Part shown: piece by piece, positions 48,082 through 61,400 of the stretch
How the letters are laid out: each line of letters opens with the position of its first letter
Position numbering within the stretch: position 1 is the first letter of the stretch
Assembly (NCBI RefSeq): GCF_026212465.1
Contig: NC_080056.1
Span: 4,881,810 to 4,945,809 of the forward strand
Direction: 5' to 3'
DNA length: 64,000 nt
Source of the DNA: Amaranthus tricolor
Taxonomy: Eukaryota > Streptophyta > Magnoliopsida > Caryophyllales > Amaranthaceae
The notes under the pieces: generated by a model
Seen by the model: the letters and a program-made list of their open reading frames with translations, nothing else
What the model was told of the DNA's origin: nothing
The model's database searches: none
Made by a program: the position numbers and the translations under genes

Positions 48082-49321
48082 CTACTCTGTATTTAAGTAA
48101 AAAAATTGTAAAATAAACCGGCGTACCTTTGGCTTATCCCAAATTTGAGTGAATTTTATGTCAGGAACATGCTGAATAAGGTAGAAATCCTCCCCTTTAA
48201 TTTTATCAACAACGCTTGTTAAGTAGTCTTGTTCCACATGAACAAGTTTTTCACAGAAACTTCTTGGCATGAAATGCAATACTAACTCTCGGAGAGTAGT
48301 AATGAATCTAATCCCTTCTGGCAATCTTTCTAACTTAGTACGATATTTGAGAAATATCTTTTCCGAACGAGGAAGTGCACCCGTTTCAATCACCCATGTT
48401 TCAAGTTCATACATACCCTCAATTACAAGCTCAACTAACGACTGAAACTTACCAGCACAAAATCTCATCTCTGTCCCGAGGTATGCGTTATTTTTGAATC
48501 TGAGAACTTTCAGCTTGGGACAACATCTTCCGATTATTGGAACAGGATCCTGGGCTGTAATACCGCTGTTTTCCAACTCCAACTCTACAAGAGTAGGGGG
48601 GAAACGAAGGGAAACTTTTTCTTCAATTGGACCGGTCAATATTAGCACACTTAACTGGTAAAAATCTTGGCTGAGTTGATCAAAGTATTCAAGCTTATTT
48701 GATTTGGAATAATAGGTTTCCCACTCCAGCTTTAACTTTTTCAAATTTGGGGACTTCTTCAAACATTCGAATATCATGTCTAATTGATGCCTCCAATATA
48801 TGTTGAATACATACAACTTATGAAGATTAGGGAAGTTCCATAGTTGTACGTCGTCTTCAAACCATTCATTAACCCTTACTCCCCATAAAGTATGCAAGTT
48901 ATTTAAAGTGTGCAATTTGAATTTGTTCCCTAGAGACATGCCTTTTGGTATATAAAGATGTCTAAGTTGCTCCATCTTCCATAGCACATTTGGCATTGTT
49001 GTTACGACTCCCAAAAACCCCAAAGATCGGCCAGAATGTACTCCTCTCCAGTCTAATGTCAATAACTTTTCCAAGTTTTCGATAGATTGGGGAAGTGTAT
49101 CAATGTTGGTATTCCTTATTCCAAGATAGCTTAGATGTACCAACTTTCCTATCTTATCAGGCAAGGCATTATCAGAAGTGAAAACACCCCAAAGACTTAA
49201 GACTCTTAGTAATTTTAAATCCTTGTAAATAGTTCCGAACCTAAATCTATTATCTTCTGTTCCTTGGTAGTGAAAGAGTGAAAGTGATCTGATATATGAT
49301 TCTTGGCTTTTCTTGCACAAC
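48082..49321 (-). CDS. CNL copy B exon 3: LRR domain
   Basis: Identical to copy A except LPRSEKIFLKY for LPRLEKLFLKY. Entirely inside the near-identical tract, so its history differs from that of exon 2, which shows ordinary divergence. Confidence 0.87.
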
Positions 49322-52300
49322 CTACAATACAATTTGATTTCAATTAATTAGTATTATCATGACCTTTTGGTGTGACATGGAAGAAGATCAAGAACTGTTA
49401 CTTTGTTAGCTATTAAGACTTTATAGGTATTCTGTTGGAACTATAAACCAAATGTGATCCCACGTTGAAGTGTGTGCGCCTCGTATTACCCCGATTATAT
49501 AGCTCAATTTAAAATTATACCAGATCCAAAGGTTCGATTAAAAAAACTAAAAAGTAGGTCTGAAAAGAATGGCGTTTCTGTCCTAATTGATTACTCCTAC
49601 ATGCAAACATGGCGAGGGTTTGCATGTAAGAGAGGGTGTTGGGATGGTGTGTCCCACATTGATAAATTAGTGTGTATACTTTATAAATCATTTGAGCCTT
49701 TCCATCAAGCTTATATGTTAGTCAATATCTCTCTAATTCTTTGATGTAGAATCACATGCGAGTTAATTTTCCAATATATCTTTAGTTTATAAGAATTTTA
49801 GTAGTATTATTAATAATTAATTAATTCTATTAATTGGTCTAAATTCATATGAGAACATGCTATAGATATAGTTACAAAGGATAAAATGTTAAAAGGTTGT
49901 GACTCTTTAATTGTTGGAATAATATGATCAGTATTTTGAAATGTGATCAAACAAATGTGGATCATGACTACAACAAGAGCAAAGAAAAATGTGTTGAAAA
50001 AGATGATTTGGAATGTTAGTGTGCGAGACATGAGGTGTCTAGCTTAACAAAGATATTTAGAGAGTGTCTCCTGTGCAAGAATGGAGATTAATTTCATAAA
50101 TGAAGAACTCAATAATGGAAATTAAATATGAAATTAAACAACAAATTAATCACTAAGAATAATAATCAAGATGTTATGGTAATTAAGACTCAAATAGTTG
50201 TTCGAAAATGTCAAAGATCAAAAATAAGTATAAATAAGCAATAAAAGCAAACGTCTAGAAAACCGAAGAGCTTGTTCTAGCTACTAAGAGCGAGCACTCC
50301 AACAAAAGAGAGTGCGTGCTTCTCCTCTAAAACTCCTAAATACTTTAAATCCAATTAATATCAATGATTAGAATTATTAGTAAGAATTTTTAACCTCTAT
50401 ATAAAGAGATCTTGTACTCATTATTTCATCCAATACAACAAATAATTCTCACTTAATTTTCTTCTCTTACAAACCCTTTCTAATGTCTAATTTTCGCCAA
50501 CAATTGGTATCAAGAGCCAATGGTTCACAAGCAATAGGTTTCACATTTATCTATAAAATATCTCAAACATGTGGCCTCTTCGTGAAACAGCCGCATTATT
50601 ACTGAGATTTCATTAGTCGTTTTTAGAGTCTAATTTTTTTCATATATTTGTTCGTTACTAATTATAATTTAATTAGTGATGGTAATAATTTAAAAATTTT
50701 CTACGGTGATTAGAAACTTTTTAGTTTTTAATGTAGTCATGAATCATAACAAGTAACGTAAACTTTAGAGTTAAAACTTAAAGTTGAGCAACTACTCATA
50801 ACATTTTGAGAAAATTATAATACTTACCCGATGATGGGAATAAATTAAATATTTCATACATGTATACAAGTGATTTTAAACATGAAATACATGTTACATA
50901 ACTTGTTATATGTATAACAATTTTTACCCAAACTTTAAACTATCTTAGATAAATTTATCCTACACTTGCTATTCCCAATGCCTCTTTTTAGCCCTTTGTA
51001 TACTTACATACTTAAGTTACAAACTCTACCCAAGAACTCCATTTGTTCTAATCTATGTTGGACATCATTACATAAATGCAAAGACTAAAAATAAGGGCAA
51101 AACAATCTGAATTTTCTGTCTCAAAACAGCCCCCCATCATCTCCATTTCACTCATAAATATTCACTCACAAACTCATTCAAACAACTTCTCTCAAAAATC
51201 TCTACAAGTCTTAAATGCTTTCTACTTTAAAATCTCACTAAAAACACTTCAAAAACAAGAAAAATGACCACTCAAATGCTGCAATAGCTGCTGCCCAGAT
51301 TTTAAACCATGATACACACCTTCAAGAAGCCATATAAACACATACAAGTTCATCTCTAATCATCTCCAACAAACACTTTTATTTCCTTACAAAAACACTT
51401 ACAAAAAATTATCTATATGAAGTTTATGAGCATAAAAAACTTCATATTATTCATTTTATTATACTTCATCCATACCACTTTGGAGCATTCTTACAAGGTA
51501 TTCAAATTTTAAGTTTACAAACATTATTTATACAACTTATATTAGAACAAGTACATATAAAATGATTTTTGTATGAAATCTTTTTCTTAAATCAAGTATG
51601 TTATAAAAATATATTTTATGATTAAAAAGAGGAAAAATCATCACTTGTATAAATCTATAAAAATCAAAAACTAAAAAAAATGTATTTCTACAAACTTATA
51701 AATTTTGCTACTTAAAGGATTTAAGTAAAATTATGGGATTTGATTAAGTATGTTGCTCAACATAATAAGTGTACTTCAATATGTTAAAATCATTACAAAT
51801 ATTAGTTTAACAACCCTAACTAAGGAAAGCAAGTATTAGTTTAACAATTCCAACAAAGAAAAGTTAAGTGCATGTTAGAAATCCAAAATTATTATTGATT
51901 TTTGAATAAATGCAATATCTTTAGTTGAAGAGTTGGAGTTGAGATTTGAAGGGCAAGGACCTAAAGTTGGAATCGTTTCTAAGAACGCATAGGAGCTTAC
52001 GAAATATTTATATAGGCTTGGAATCGAGGTATGTCATATAGGGTGATTTTTAAAGGATTTAAGAAAAAGTTGGAAAAGTTTGTGTATAAACTTTTTTTTT
52101 TTTTTTTAAATAAAAATCTCAAGGGGAAGTTCTTAAATTTGGAAAAATGATATTAAAATGATAATTTTGAATATGAAATGATTTATTACATGTATTATTA
52201 TTGTGGGCATCATGCATGTTGATTTTATGAATTGCTGTATGTTGGGAAAGTTTGTGTATTATTATTATTATTATTATTATTGTGGGCATTGGTAAAATAA

Positions 52301-55300
52301 CGACATTAATTACTAAAATACCCCACAAGGTTTTTAATGGTTATTTAAAATTTTATGCCCCTTAAAATAGTTCCTGGAACATCATAGAATTTTTTATATT
52401 ATTTTATTTGGATTCAATAATTTTAAACCTATTTTATTTTATTTATCGGTAAAATGCCTATGCAAAATAATCTATTACCATACATGACTTTTATAAGTTT
52501 AAGTGGCCTAATAAACATGTTATATGACTTCTAGAACTTTGGTATAATTTTATGAAACTAATTATTAATTATTTACTAATTTATCATATTAATAGAAATT
52601 ATTTATTTATTAAAGGTTTAATACTGGTAATTTAATTTATCATAGTATAAAATAAGTTAAACTTAGATGGTTTATAATTTTACGGATTCAAGACATTATT
52701 TAAATAACGATAAATACCTAAATTGATAAAAATAATTGTAAAATCGTTATAAATTGGTATAACCAATTATAATCTGATGGGACAACCTTAAATTCATTAT
52801 AAATAAGGTATTATAATGACTTAATTAATTTGGGCTTTGTTGGAGAATTAATATTTATTTTGTAAATCAATTATTGATTTTATTACCGATAAAATTGTCG
52901 AGTATTTGAGAAAAGATTGTTTTATGAATCTTTTGTCATAATGATTTTATAAACTTATGAGCTATATTCTGGTTGTTTTAAATGAATTTCAAACTCTTTT
53001 AAGTTATATTTACTTTTACTCAAGAACGATTGAAACGAAACATTTTAGTGATTTCCTTGAAAAATCGTATTGAATTTTAACTACTTTTCATTACAATGCA
53101 TTCTCATACATGTTAGTGATGCCTCAATATAATACAAAGGTTATGTTTGATGATATGATTATGCTAAAACATGTTTTACCCATGTGGGAAAGATTATGAT
53201 TTGATTTTGCTATGTTGCAAATAAAATATATTTATCATATGGAAAAAGTTGATATTTTTCACATTTCAAATGCTATTGAAATTCCAAGAAATATATTATA
53301 TACAAAAATGTTTAGCCTAAATGGCGGATACATATGCTACAGCTAAGGGTGTTGTAACCGAATACCAGATCGACCCCGATCCGGAAATTCAGAAATCCGG
53401 TTTTTTGGATACCTAAAAAGCGATCACGTTCCGACCCGGATTTAATAGAGAAGGTGAAACGTCAAGAAAAAAACCCAATGGAACAGTGCATAGGGAAAAG
53501 CCAAAGAGGAGAACATGGTTCGATTCACAAATAGATGGCATAGAGTATAAAGAGGTTGTAACTAGGCAGAAAGCTTTCTCAAATAATCCAGCTTTATTAA
53601 AAAAAAAAAAGTAAAATAGAAACTGGATCCGGATATCAAATTTTTTAAAAAATATCAGTATCCGACCCGAATATCCGGTTTGGAAATCGGATACCCTGTC
53701 CGGATTATCCGCTTTTCACTAACCGGGTAAAATATTTGTTTTTAAGAACTGGATACTGGATAATCTGGGTCGAATTTTCCAAACCGGATATTTTAGAACA
53801 ACCCAAGTTATAGCAAATGTTGTGTGCATGATTAAACGACTCACCAATGTTGTGCGCATATTGTACACAATACCGTTGTGTTACACTTGTCGGACGTATC
53901 GCAGACGGTAGACTGACTACCAAACGAGTCACAGGATGACTCACAGAGTACCCATGCAAACTTATGATATGAGTTTGAAATTGATTAGGATCCATTGAGA
54001 TCTTATGATAAAAAATAAGAATTTGAAAATACTATAAAACCATTGAACTGAGTTTAAATGATAGTATGATTTATCAAATGAAAAAATATCTTTTAAAATG
54101 AATTTACTCAAATTAAAAAGTTTTAATAACTTGTTTGATGGACACTAGTGTGTTTATACTCAGCCTTTTAGTTGATACTATGCTTTGTATTTTTTCCAAT
54201 GGTTTTGTTTTTAGAGTAAACCCTCATGGCACCTCGACGGAGAATTGATATGCAAGTGGAAGATGAAATCCTAGTTGGAGTATGACTTTTATTGTATTTG
54301 AGAGACTATTAGTTCAGTTGTTTAGGTTTAGAATATTTTAAAGATATAATTTAAACTTTGGACTTATTTTGATTTGGTTGTAATTTTCCTTTATTTTGGA
54401 TAGTTAAGATTTCTGTTATATTGCTTTGGTTTTGGTTCAAGTATATAACTTGGATATTGGTTTAACCTTTAAGTAACCCCTTAAATGTGTTGGCAAAAGT
54501 AAATTTTCGCTTGATTAATACTAAATTCCAGTTAGTGTTTGCCCTTATAATTTGGGGCGGTTACACTTCGTCTTCTACATCTCAAATATTCGATCAAAAT
54601 TAAAGATATGTCCATTTTTTGATGGAGAGTTATAATTTGTGGAGTGTCAAGATGATGAACTAGAGATTTATGAAAAGTAGTGAAAAGTAGTCATAAGCTA
54701 AAACAACATATTTTTATAATTCTAATGTCACACCACCAAAGCAAACCTCTTAGCTTCTTCCTAATATTAAAGATTAGAGTGTTTTAAGTGGTGCTCTACA
54801 AATCCTTCTAAATGTCATGACCGGTACCATACTTCCTAGAGTAGGTATTGCAAATTCATCTAAAGAGAAGCATGAAATACTTATAAAAAAGATTATTCAG
54901 GGTATGCGTGGATGAAAGGAAATCGAGGGAAAGGAAGGGGAAGGATTTGGAGAAATAAGTGATCTCTTGTTTAGATAACAAAATGGAAGGAAAGAGATTT
55001 AGAGGGAAGGGATTTGAAAGGATTGGATGAATGATTTTTATTAAGGTATCAATCTTTACAAAGTTGAAAAAATTTGAAGGAAAAATTCTCATATCCCTTT
55101 TTTTCCCTTCTCTTCCCTCCTAAACAAACAAGAATTACTTCCTTCCATTTCTCTTCCCTTCCTTTCCCTCCCCTCCTTTTCTGTTTCTTTCTTTTCTTTT
55201 CTCTCCAAAGTTGTTATCTAAACATAGTATAAAGAAAGTAGGAAGATAAAAACCAATAGACATCAAAATTTTAGAAGATATTCAATATTTTACGACAAAA

Positions 55301-57565
55301 GAGTCACATAAGTAGTAAATCAAATAAAAATATATGGAGATGAGATTAAGAAAAAATTTAACATGATAAAATATAATTATCATACCTAGAACGAGAGATA
55401 ATTTTTCGAGAGTTGATGGATGACTTAAGAAATTGACGAGATTCAATATGAAGAAAGTTTTCCTCCCGTGCTTTTGTAAGACAAAATTCATAAACCAGAT
55501 TCGATACCTGAAAAATCTTAATTCTATCTTCGTGGTTTCTCTTGGTAACTTGGATCAAGTGTCGACGACTCAAGTCTTCTAGGTACTGCATCACTTCATT
55601 TTCAGAAGAATTACTAACAAATCCTTCTGCAATCCACATTCTTTGATAAATGCCCGCAGAAATTTCATGTTTTGGTGGGAAAACTCCCAAATACAGAAAG
55701 CAAGCTTTTAAAAGGTAATGCAAATCCTCATAACATAACTCGTACACATCTTTGAATTTGATATAGTTATCTAAGATGAATTCCATCCCTTTGGGCTTGG
55801 TGCTTAATACACCACTCAAAAGCTTAATACTTATGGGCTTCCCTTCACATATGCGCAACATATTCTTTGCTAAGTTCTCTGGTATTTTTATATTTTGTTT
55901 GTGGGAAGCTGCTAAATGGCATAACAGATCCCACCCTTGCTCATCGTTGAGTTTGCCCTTAAATTGATGGAAATAACAACGCAAATCATTCTTAAATATG
56001 TCGTACTCTTCATTGCTACCCGTGATAATGATCTTCGTGCCATTCAGTCCTGTTGGGAAGGTTCGCAACAAATCTTCAAGAGTTTCTCTCATACTGCATG
56101 GGATTTCATCCAGAATTATCAAACACTTGCCAATGACGTTAATCCAAGTTTCTTCCTCCTCAGTATAGGATCTTCTCGTTATCTCGAATAGGATGTGGCG
56201 TTGAAAATAATTAAGTGTATGCAGGTTTACTTTAGACTGGCCAAACCAGATAAAATTGTGCAAATGCTGCCTTACTAAAGTGTTGTTATAAAGTTGCCTT
56301 GCCAAAGTAGTTTTGCCTGAAATTGGGCCTCCAACTATAAAGAATAAGTAGGGTGGATCTTCAACTTCATTTTCTCCGCCGGTCAAGTGATGTACCATTT
56401 CCTCGATATCTCCTTCTAATTCGACTATGTATTCATTATCTCCATACATTGATTTTACTTCATGAGCATGGCCACTTGAAAGTTAAGAGGTAAACAATCG
56501 AAATATTGTGAAACTGCAGCTGGTTGATTGAAATCAAGTATGACTTGATCCGATTTAAAGAAAATAATATGTATATAAAAATTAACTAATTAAGATTGTT
56601 AAGATCTACACATGTAATCAATAATCGAAATTAACTAAACTTGAAATTTTATTCCAAAGACTAGCCCGAACACCCGAATGGACATCTCTACCTGAAGTAG
56701 TCATGTTAATTGTGCAAGTTACAAGTTGGATCGCTTTGGGTGGTACTATTTCGGGTCGGATCATATGTGGGTTAGGTTGGATTTAGGTTGACCCAACGAA
56801 TGAAAGATTTTTTAAAGATTATCTTATCATTAATTTTGTTTCCTAAATGAATATATAAAATAAATTTTTTTATTTTTAAAGAAAGCTATTTCTTATTAAA
56901 AAGTATCAATACAACAAAGAGATATGAACTCAAAATGTAAAAATGACTTAAAAACGTAGTGAATTTCGACTAAAAATGTAACATAGAATTAAAAATATTA
57001 ACAAATTAAAAAATCGAGTGAAAAAGGTCTGTTTATTATATGGACAAATTTGACCTAATTTTTTGAGTGTTTTCGGATCGGGTTGTTTTTTGGATTATGA
57101 GTCAGCTAATTTTTGGTGGGATTCCACGACTGATCAAATTTTGATAGTTGTACCTGAATGTATATGACGCAGATCAACTCCTTTCACTTTCCCATCGAGC
57201 TTGACCACTGCTTCTTCGAGGCGCTGTTGAATTGATTGTATCTTGAAGCTGAAAATATCTGGATTGATCAGAACATTGAACATGGAGGCAGCAATCTTTG
57301 CTATCCCGAAAGAGTCTTGGACGGATCTCGCGTTATAAACAAAGGTATCAAACACATCTTCAACATCGTTAGCTGCCTCTTTAATTTGAGCAGATTCATC
57401 TGTATTTCTACAAACTTCATTATCTCCGAGCAAGTCTTGAATCTTTAGCAGCACATTTTGAAGATCTGATATTTGTTCCTTTGATACCTTTGAAAAAGGT
57501 TCAGGATCAATATTAAGCCAATATTCAATTCTTTGAGCAGCTGAACATACAGCAAACTTATCCAT
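48082..57565 (-). CDS. CC-NB-ARC-LRR immune receptor, copy B, exon-2 acceptor damaged
   Basis: Homologous exons: 57565-57154 (CC), 56475-55386 (NB-ARC) and 49321-48082 (LRR). All three frames are open, but the exon 2 acceptor that reads 'ctttcag|gtgccc' in copy A reads 'ctttcaagtggcc' here. Using the AG one base downstream shifts the frame and meets TAA within about 7 codons. Upstream AGs ('ctgcag', 'ccag') lead to the same stop. An AG in 'catgaag|taaaatc' (exon then starting at 56457) would keep the frame and lose only six residues, so a functional product is possible if that site is used. The gene is otherwise like copy A. Intron 1 lacks the solo LTR. Confidence 0.72.
49433..50502 (+). mobile_element. 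Copia-type 5' LTR with primer-binding site (copy B)
   Basis: Identical to 22253-23322 as far as I can read, because it lies in the converted tract. Followed by ATTGGTATCAAGAGCC. Confidence 0.6.
51733..52278. repeat. Copy-B-specific 546-bp block ending in an (ATT)n microsatellite
   Basis: Copy A passes directly from 'ttaagtaaaatt' to 'gtgggcattggtaaaataacg' (about 24552), whereas B has 546 extra bases between them. The motif 'attattgtgggcat' occurs both inside the block (about 52197) and at its end, so a repeat-mediated deletion in A is as likely as an insertion in B. No terminal repeats seen. Confidence 0.6.
53341..53800. repeat. Shortened 'ccggatacccg' repeat (copy B)
   Basis: Matches both ends of 25676-26590, but 'ccgacccgga' is followed at once by 'tttaatagagaaggtg', so the RRM-coding half and the internal motif cluster are deleted. 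Confidence 0.55.
54899..55228. mobile_element. Purine/pyrimidine foldback MITE (copy B)
   Basis: Orthologue of 27695-28043, with several small deletions in the purine arm. Confidence 0.6.
55386..56475 (-). CDS. CNL copy B exon 2: NB-ARC domain
   Basis: P-loop GGPISGKTTLA, kinase-2 CLIILDEIP, GKPISIK at the GLPL site, and VSN at the MHD site: the same deviations as copy A, so they predate the duplication. Differences from A are scattered (for example LVEIMGRYDTKKE versus LFEITRRSYTEEE). The start given is the position homologous to copy A; see the gene entry for the damaged acceptor. Confidence 0.8.
57154..57565 (-). CDS. CNL copy B exon 1: coiled-coil domain
   Basis: The same 137 residues as copy A, with the same donor ('cattcag|gtacaac'). 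The ATG at 57565 faces the EF-hand ATG at 58498, 932 bases away, so the two genes share one divergent upstream region. Confidence 0.85.
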
Positions 57566-58497
57566 CTCTGATCCTGTTGAAAATTATGTACATGAGAAGT
57601 GCAAAATTGAGGAGACAGAAGTAATTATTGCTAGCTGAAAGTTACCTGAATTAGTTAGCTAACTCATGCATTTTCCTATGAAGTGAATTTTAAGCTTGTG
57701 CTGATTTAGCTCGATGAACGGTACGCTTATGATTTGGATACTACTATTTCACCTGCTGGGATTGAATTAATTAATGATGGACACCATTATTGCCGTTCAC
57801 TTTTATTTGGCTCAATGGACAGACCGCAGTAGGGATGCCAATGGGTCAGACTCGAATCAGAGTATACATACTCCGACTTTGCTCCGGATAATAGTCGGAC
57901 TTTTTTTTTCAGTCCACCTCCATTCGGAGTCTGATTATGGATACACAAAATTTTCTCGCATTTTGATTTGACGTATTTTATTTCTCTTGATCTGATTTGT
58001 CGTATTATATTGATTAATCTAAATAAAAATACCAAGTAGTTTTTCAAAATCGAAAATTACAATTAGTACGAGAGAGAGTTTGAATTAGTCACGTCTAGAG
58101 TTTTAAAGGAAAAAAAATATTGGGGTAAAAGTCAAATTCAAAGTCGGATTTCCTTCAGGGTTGGAGTGTCGGATTTAAAATAAGGTCCAACTACGATCCG
58201 TTTCTAACTCGGACTCGGATCGTAAAGTCGGAGTCGGATAACTTTTCCTCGAACTCGAATCGGCTTATTTTTTTCGGATCGAGTTGAACTAGGGTCGAAT
58301 TCTCTGTATTAACAAAATCAATTATAATATGTCATGATTAATACGACAATAATTAAAGGTCTCTTTGGATAAAAGTAAAATAATAAACCAAAGTGAATAA
58401 AAACTTGTTTATAGCCGTTAACAGCTGGACTACATGTGGTCTGCCCATAAACGCAGCTCCTTGGTCTCCTCCAATTAGCCCTTGGAAAAGTAGAGTA
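57566..58497. promoter_or_regulatory. Shared divergent upstream region of CNL-B and the EF-hand gene
   Basis: 932 bases between two ATGs pointing outward. Bases 57566-57820 are identical to copy A. Bases 57826-58310 are the 'actcggatcgg' type repeat. The last about 90 bases ('ccgttaacagctggactaca', 'ccttggtctcctccaatta') are conserved in copy A although its EF-hand exons 1-2 are gone. No core promoter element can be assigned with confidence. Confidence 0.45.
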
Positions 58498-61400
58498 ATG
58501 GATTCTGAAGAGTTTAGAAATGCATTGAAGGAGTTTATTAGTACTCCTGAAACTGGTTGTCCATGGCTTCATCCGTTTTTATCTCCTCCCACTGCTTCTT
58601 CTGTTGCCTTTGCTTGGCCTTCACCTCGCCTTCATCAGCCTCCAGGTAATTATTTACTTTCTTTCTTCAATTTTAAATCAAAAGTATATTACATAGTGTT
58701 CATTCGGGTCATCCGACACGTCGACTATTACTATTAGTTTCTTACCAATTTAATTGGGATTTATTGGTTGAAAATAATATTCAAATTTAATTAGAATTGA
58801 TTGATCTCATGATCATGTATGTGGCTTCGCCACTAGCTAAACTGTAAATTATTAATTTGATTTGTTTACCAAGAAGCTCATCAAACATTCTACTTCAAAG
58901 GAAAACTTTTTTTTTTTGTTTTTGATTTTTTCTTAAAAGGAAAACTTAAATGCTAAATGATTGCTAGATGCTTTAACTTCTTTCTTTATTTTAATGAATT
59001 ACTCGCGTTCAACAGGAAAAGATGAAAACTTGGAAAATATTAATCATCTCTTCAATTTATTTGACATGAAGGGAGATGGTCTGATGAACATCAACGACTT
59101 TAATGTATGTATGTTGATATGGGGAGTTCAGAATGCTGAATTCGACACACATGGAAAGAAGGCACTTAATTTATCTGAATTCATCAATATATTAAGTTCG
59201 TTTTCATTCAAGGTTGGAGAGCCGTTGTGTGATATTGCTCTTTATCGGTTATTTAATCATCATCCTCGCAAAGAAGCTCTTCAGCAAGCTCACACACACA
59301 TGCTCCTCGCTGAATTTCGAAAAAATCATTGGGGTATCACTTTCTTTATCTTTAGTCTACATCATAAATACTAATAAGGTCGACAAGTCGTGGACCTCTC
59401 AAAACTAAATCCAACTCGAAATTAACTCGAAACACAACAAAAAAATAGTGAGATATAATACGCGTATTTTAACTTATAACAATCAAATAAGGTGTACTAA
59501 ACATTAAAATCTGTTGATATTCATTTATTTCAAAACGCCATTTTATTATCACTTTTTTGTTATCAATTAATTCAAATGAGTTCAATTTATTTATCTTAAA
59601 ACTTGTAAATTATCAAATTTGTATTATTTTGGTCATTGTTTTTCATACCACCCATTTTATTTGAACAGAAAAAGTGAAGAAGTTAATTAATGAGAAGAAA
59701 GTGAAGGATTATTGGATGGTTTTTAGCTTATTTGACATGAATGGTGATGGGCGTCTAACAACGTGTGATTTTGAAACATTGATGCTTATTTGGGGATTGT
59801 CCCCAATTGATGCTGCTGACATGCTCGACAAGTTTGATGAATTAGAAAATGGAACAATTGATTTTTCGGGTTTTTTGACGTTGGTAGACTTGTTAGACAT
59901 ACAAATTGGGGAACCACTATACCATTTTGCCATTTTCACTTTGATCGACTATCATCTACAAGTTGCTTTTATGCCAGAGGCTGAACTATTAAACTTTTCG
60001 GCAATAATTCGTAGAAACTTTTGCGGTAAGTTTCATTTATTTGTGTTTTTACCTTTGTATATTTAAAGCACGTATATTTATATTAAAATTTTTACATTAT
60101 AAACAATAAAATTTGAACTAAAATTGTGACTTAAGTATAAGATAAAAAACATCATCAGCTGAGATCTTTTTTTATTTTTACAGGAAGAGAAGAATGTTTG
60201 TTAATGGAGTACAATTTAAGAAGTAGCAAGTTTCTTTTCAGCCTTGTTGATATGGATTATGATGGAATTATCACAGAAACTGATTATTATGTGTTAAAGG
60301 AGATATGGGCGTTACATGATTCCCCATTAGATGCTCAGGAGGAGTTCATTGATTTTGAGAGCTTTCTTCAGGTATTTCCTTCAATTAACCTATATGCAGT
60401 GGATAGCCGCAAAGAAGCATTGAATTTGCTTGGCTTTCATGCACGTAACGGATTACTGCCTCCCAAAGCCATCTCCCATGTACGCGAGGTCCTTCAAGAA
60501 AAACGTTCTAGTGAGTAAAAAAGTTTTTATTCACCCCTAAAAAATATTATAGTATATGAAAATTATGCAAAATCTAAGAAAAATCTTTTTATAGGAAAAA
60601 TATAATCTGATTTGTATCATTTCTCATAGTCTTTACAAGTTATATGACCATCTATTTATATAACTTAGATTAGATTAGAATATTAAATCATAAAAATAAA
60701 GATCTTGATCCTTGATAATAGATTCTAACTTAACCAACAACCTCCTAATTTTTCTATTAATATTATATTTTATATTTTTGTTTTCTAACATTCCCCTTCA
60801 AGTTGGGTCTTTGGGATCTTTAAAACCCAACTTGCTTGAGGTTGCATTGAAGAATTTGACTCTCATAACTTTTGTGAGAATGTCAGCTAACTGTTCTTTT
60901 GATCGGACATATGGGAGAATTATAACTTCTGCTTCTAAGTTTTCCTTTATGAAATGTCGGTCTACCTCTAAATGTTTAGCTTTTTCATGTTGTACCGAAT
61001 TCCTAGAGATGCTGAAACTGCTTTATTATCACAATAGATTTCACATTCTTTTACTTGATGAAAACCAAGTTCATTCAGTAGTTTTCTAAGGCATAAGACT
61101 TTGGTTATCCCTTGTACAATTCCTCCAAGTTCCGCTTCAAGACTTGACAAGGCTACAACTTTTTTCTTTTTCATGTTACTAAATTTCCTCCGACAAGAGT
61201 AAAATATCCGAAGGTAGATTTTCGTTCATCTGTATCTTCTACCCAATCTGCATCTGTATATGCTTAAAGTTGAAGATGATTATTTTCCCTAAACATGAAG
61301 AAAACATTTTTAACATTGAACTAATATAAAGATCAATCCTTTTATTAGCTGCTACAGATAATAGAACACTAACAATATCAATTTTTGCAACGGGAGAGAA

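Larger units (their letters stand above)
47239..50866. repeat. 3.63-kb tract nearly identical to 20059-23686
   Basis: At a constant offset of 27,180 I find only two base differences (48357 and 48365), across CNL 3' flank, LRR exon, part of intron 2 and the copia LTR. Immediately outside, A and B differ by substitutions and indels (for example a 13-bp indel at 23687/50867). Confidence 0.88.
50867..54898. other. CNL-B intron 2 remainder, no gene
   Basis: Counterpart of 23687-27694. Two internal differences matter: a B-only block at about 51733-52278 ending in an (ATT)n run (52257-52280), and at 53341-53800 a shortened version of the 'ccggatacccg' repeat in which the RRM-coding part has been lost. 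No coding exon. Confidence 0.45.
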
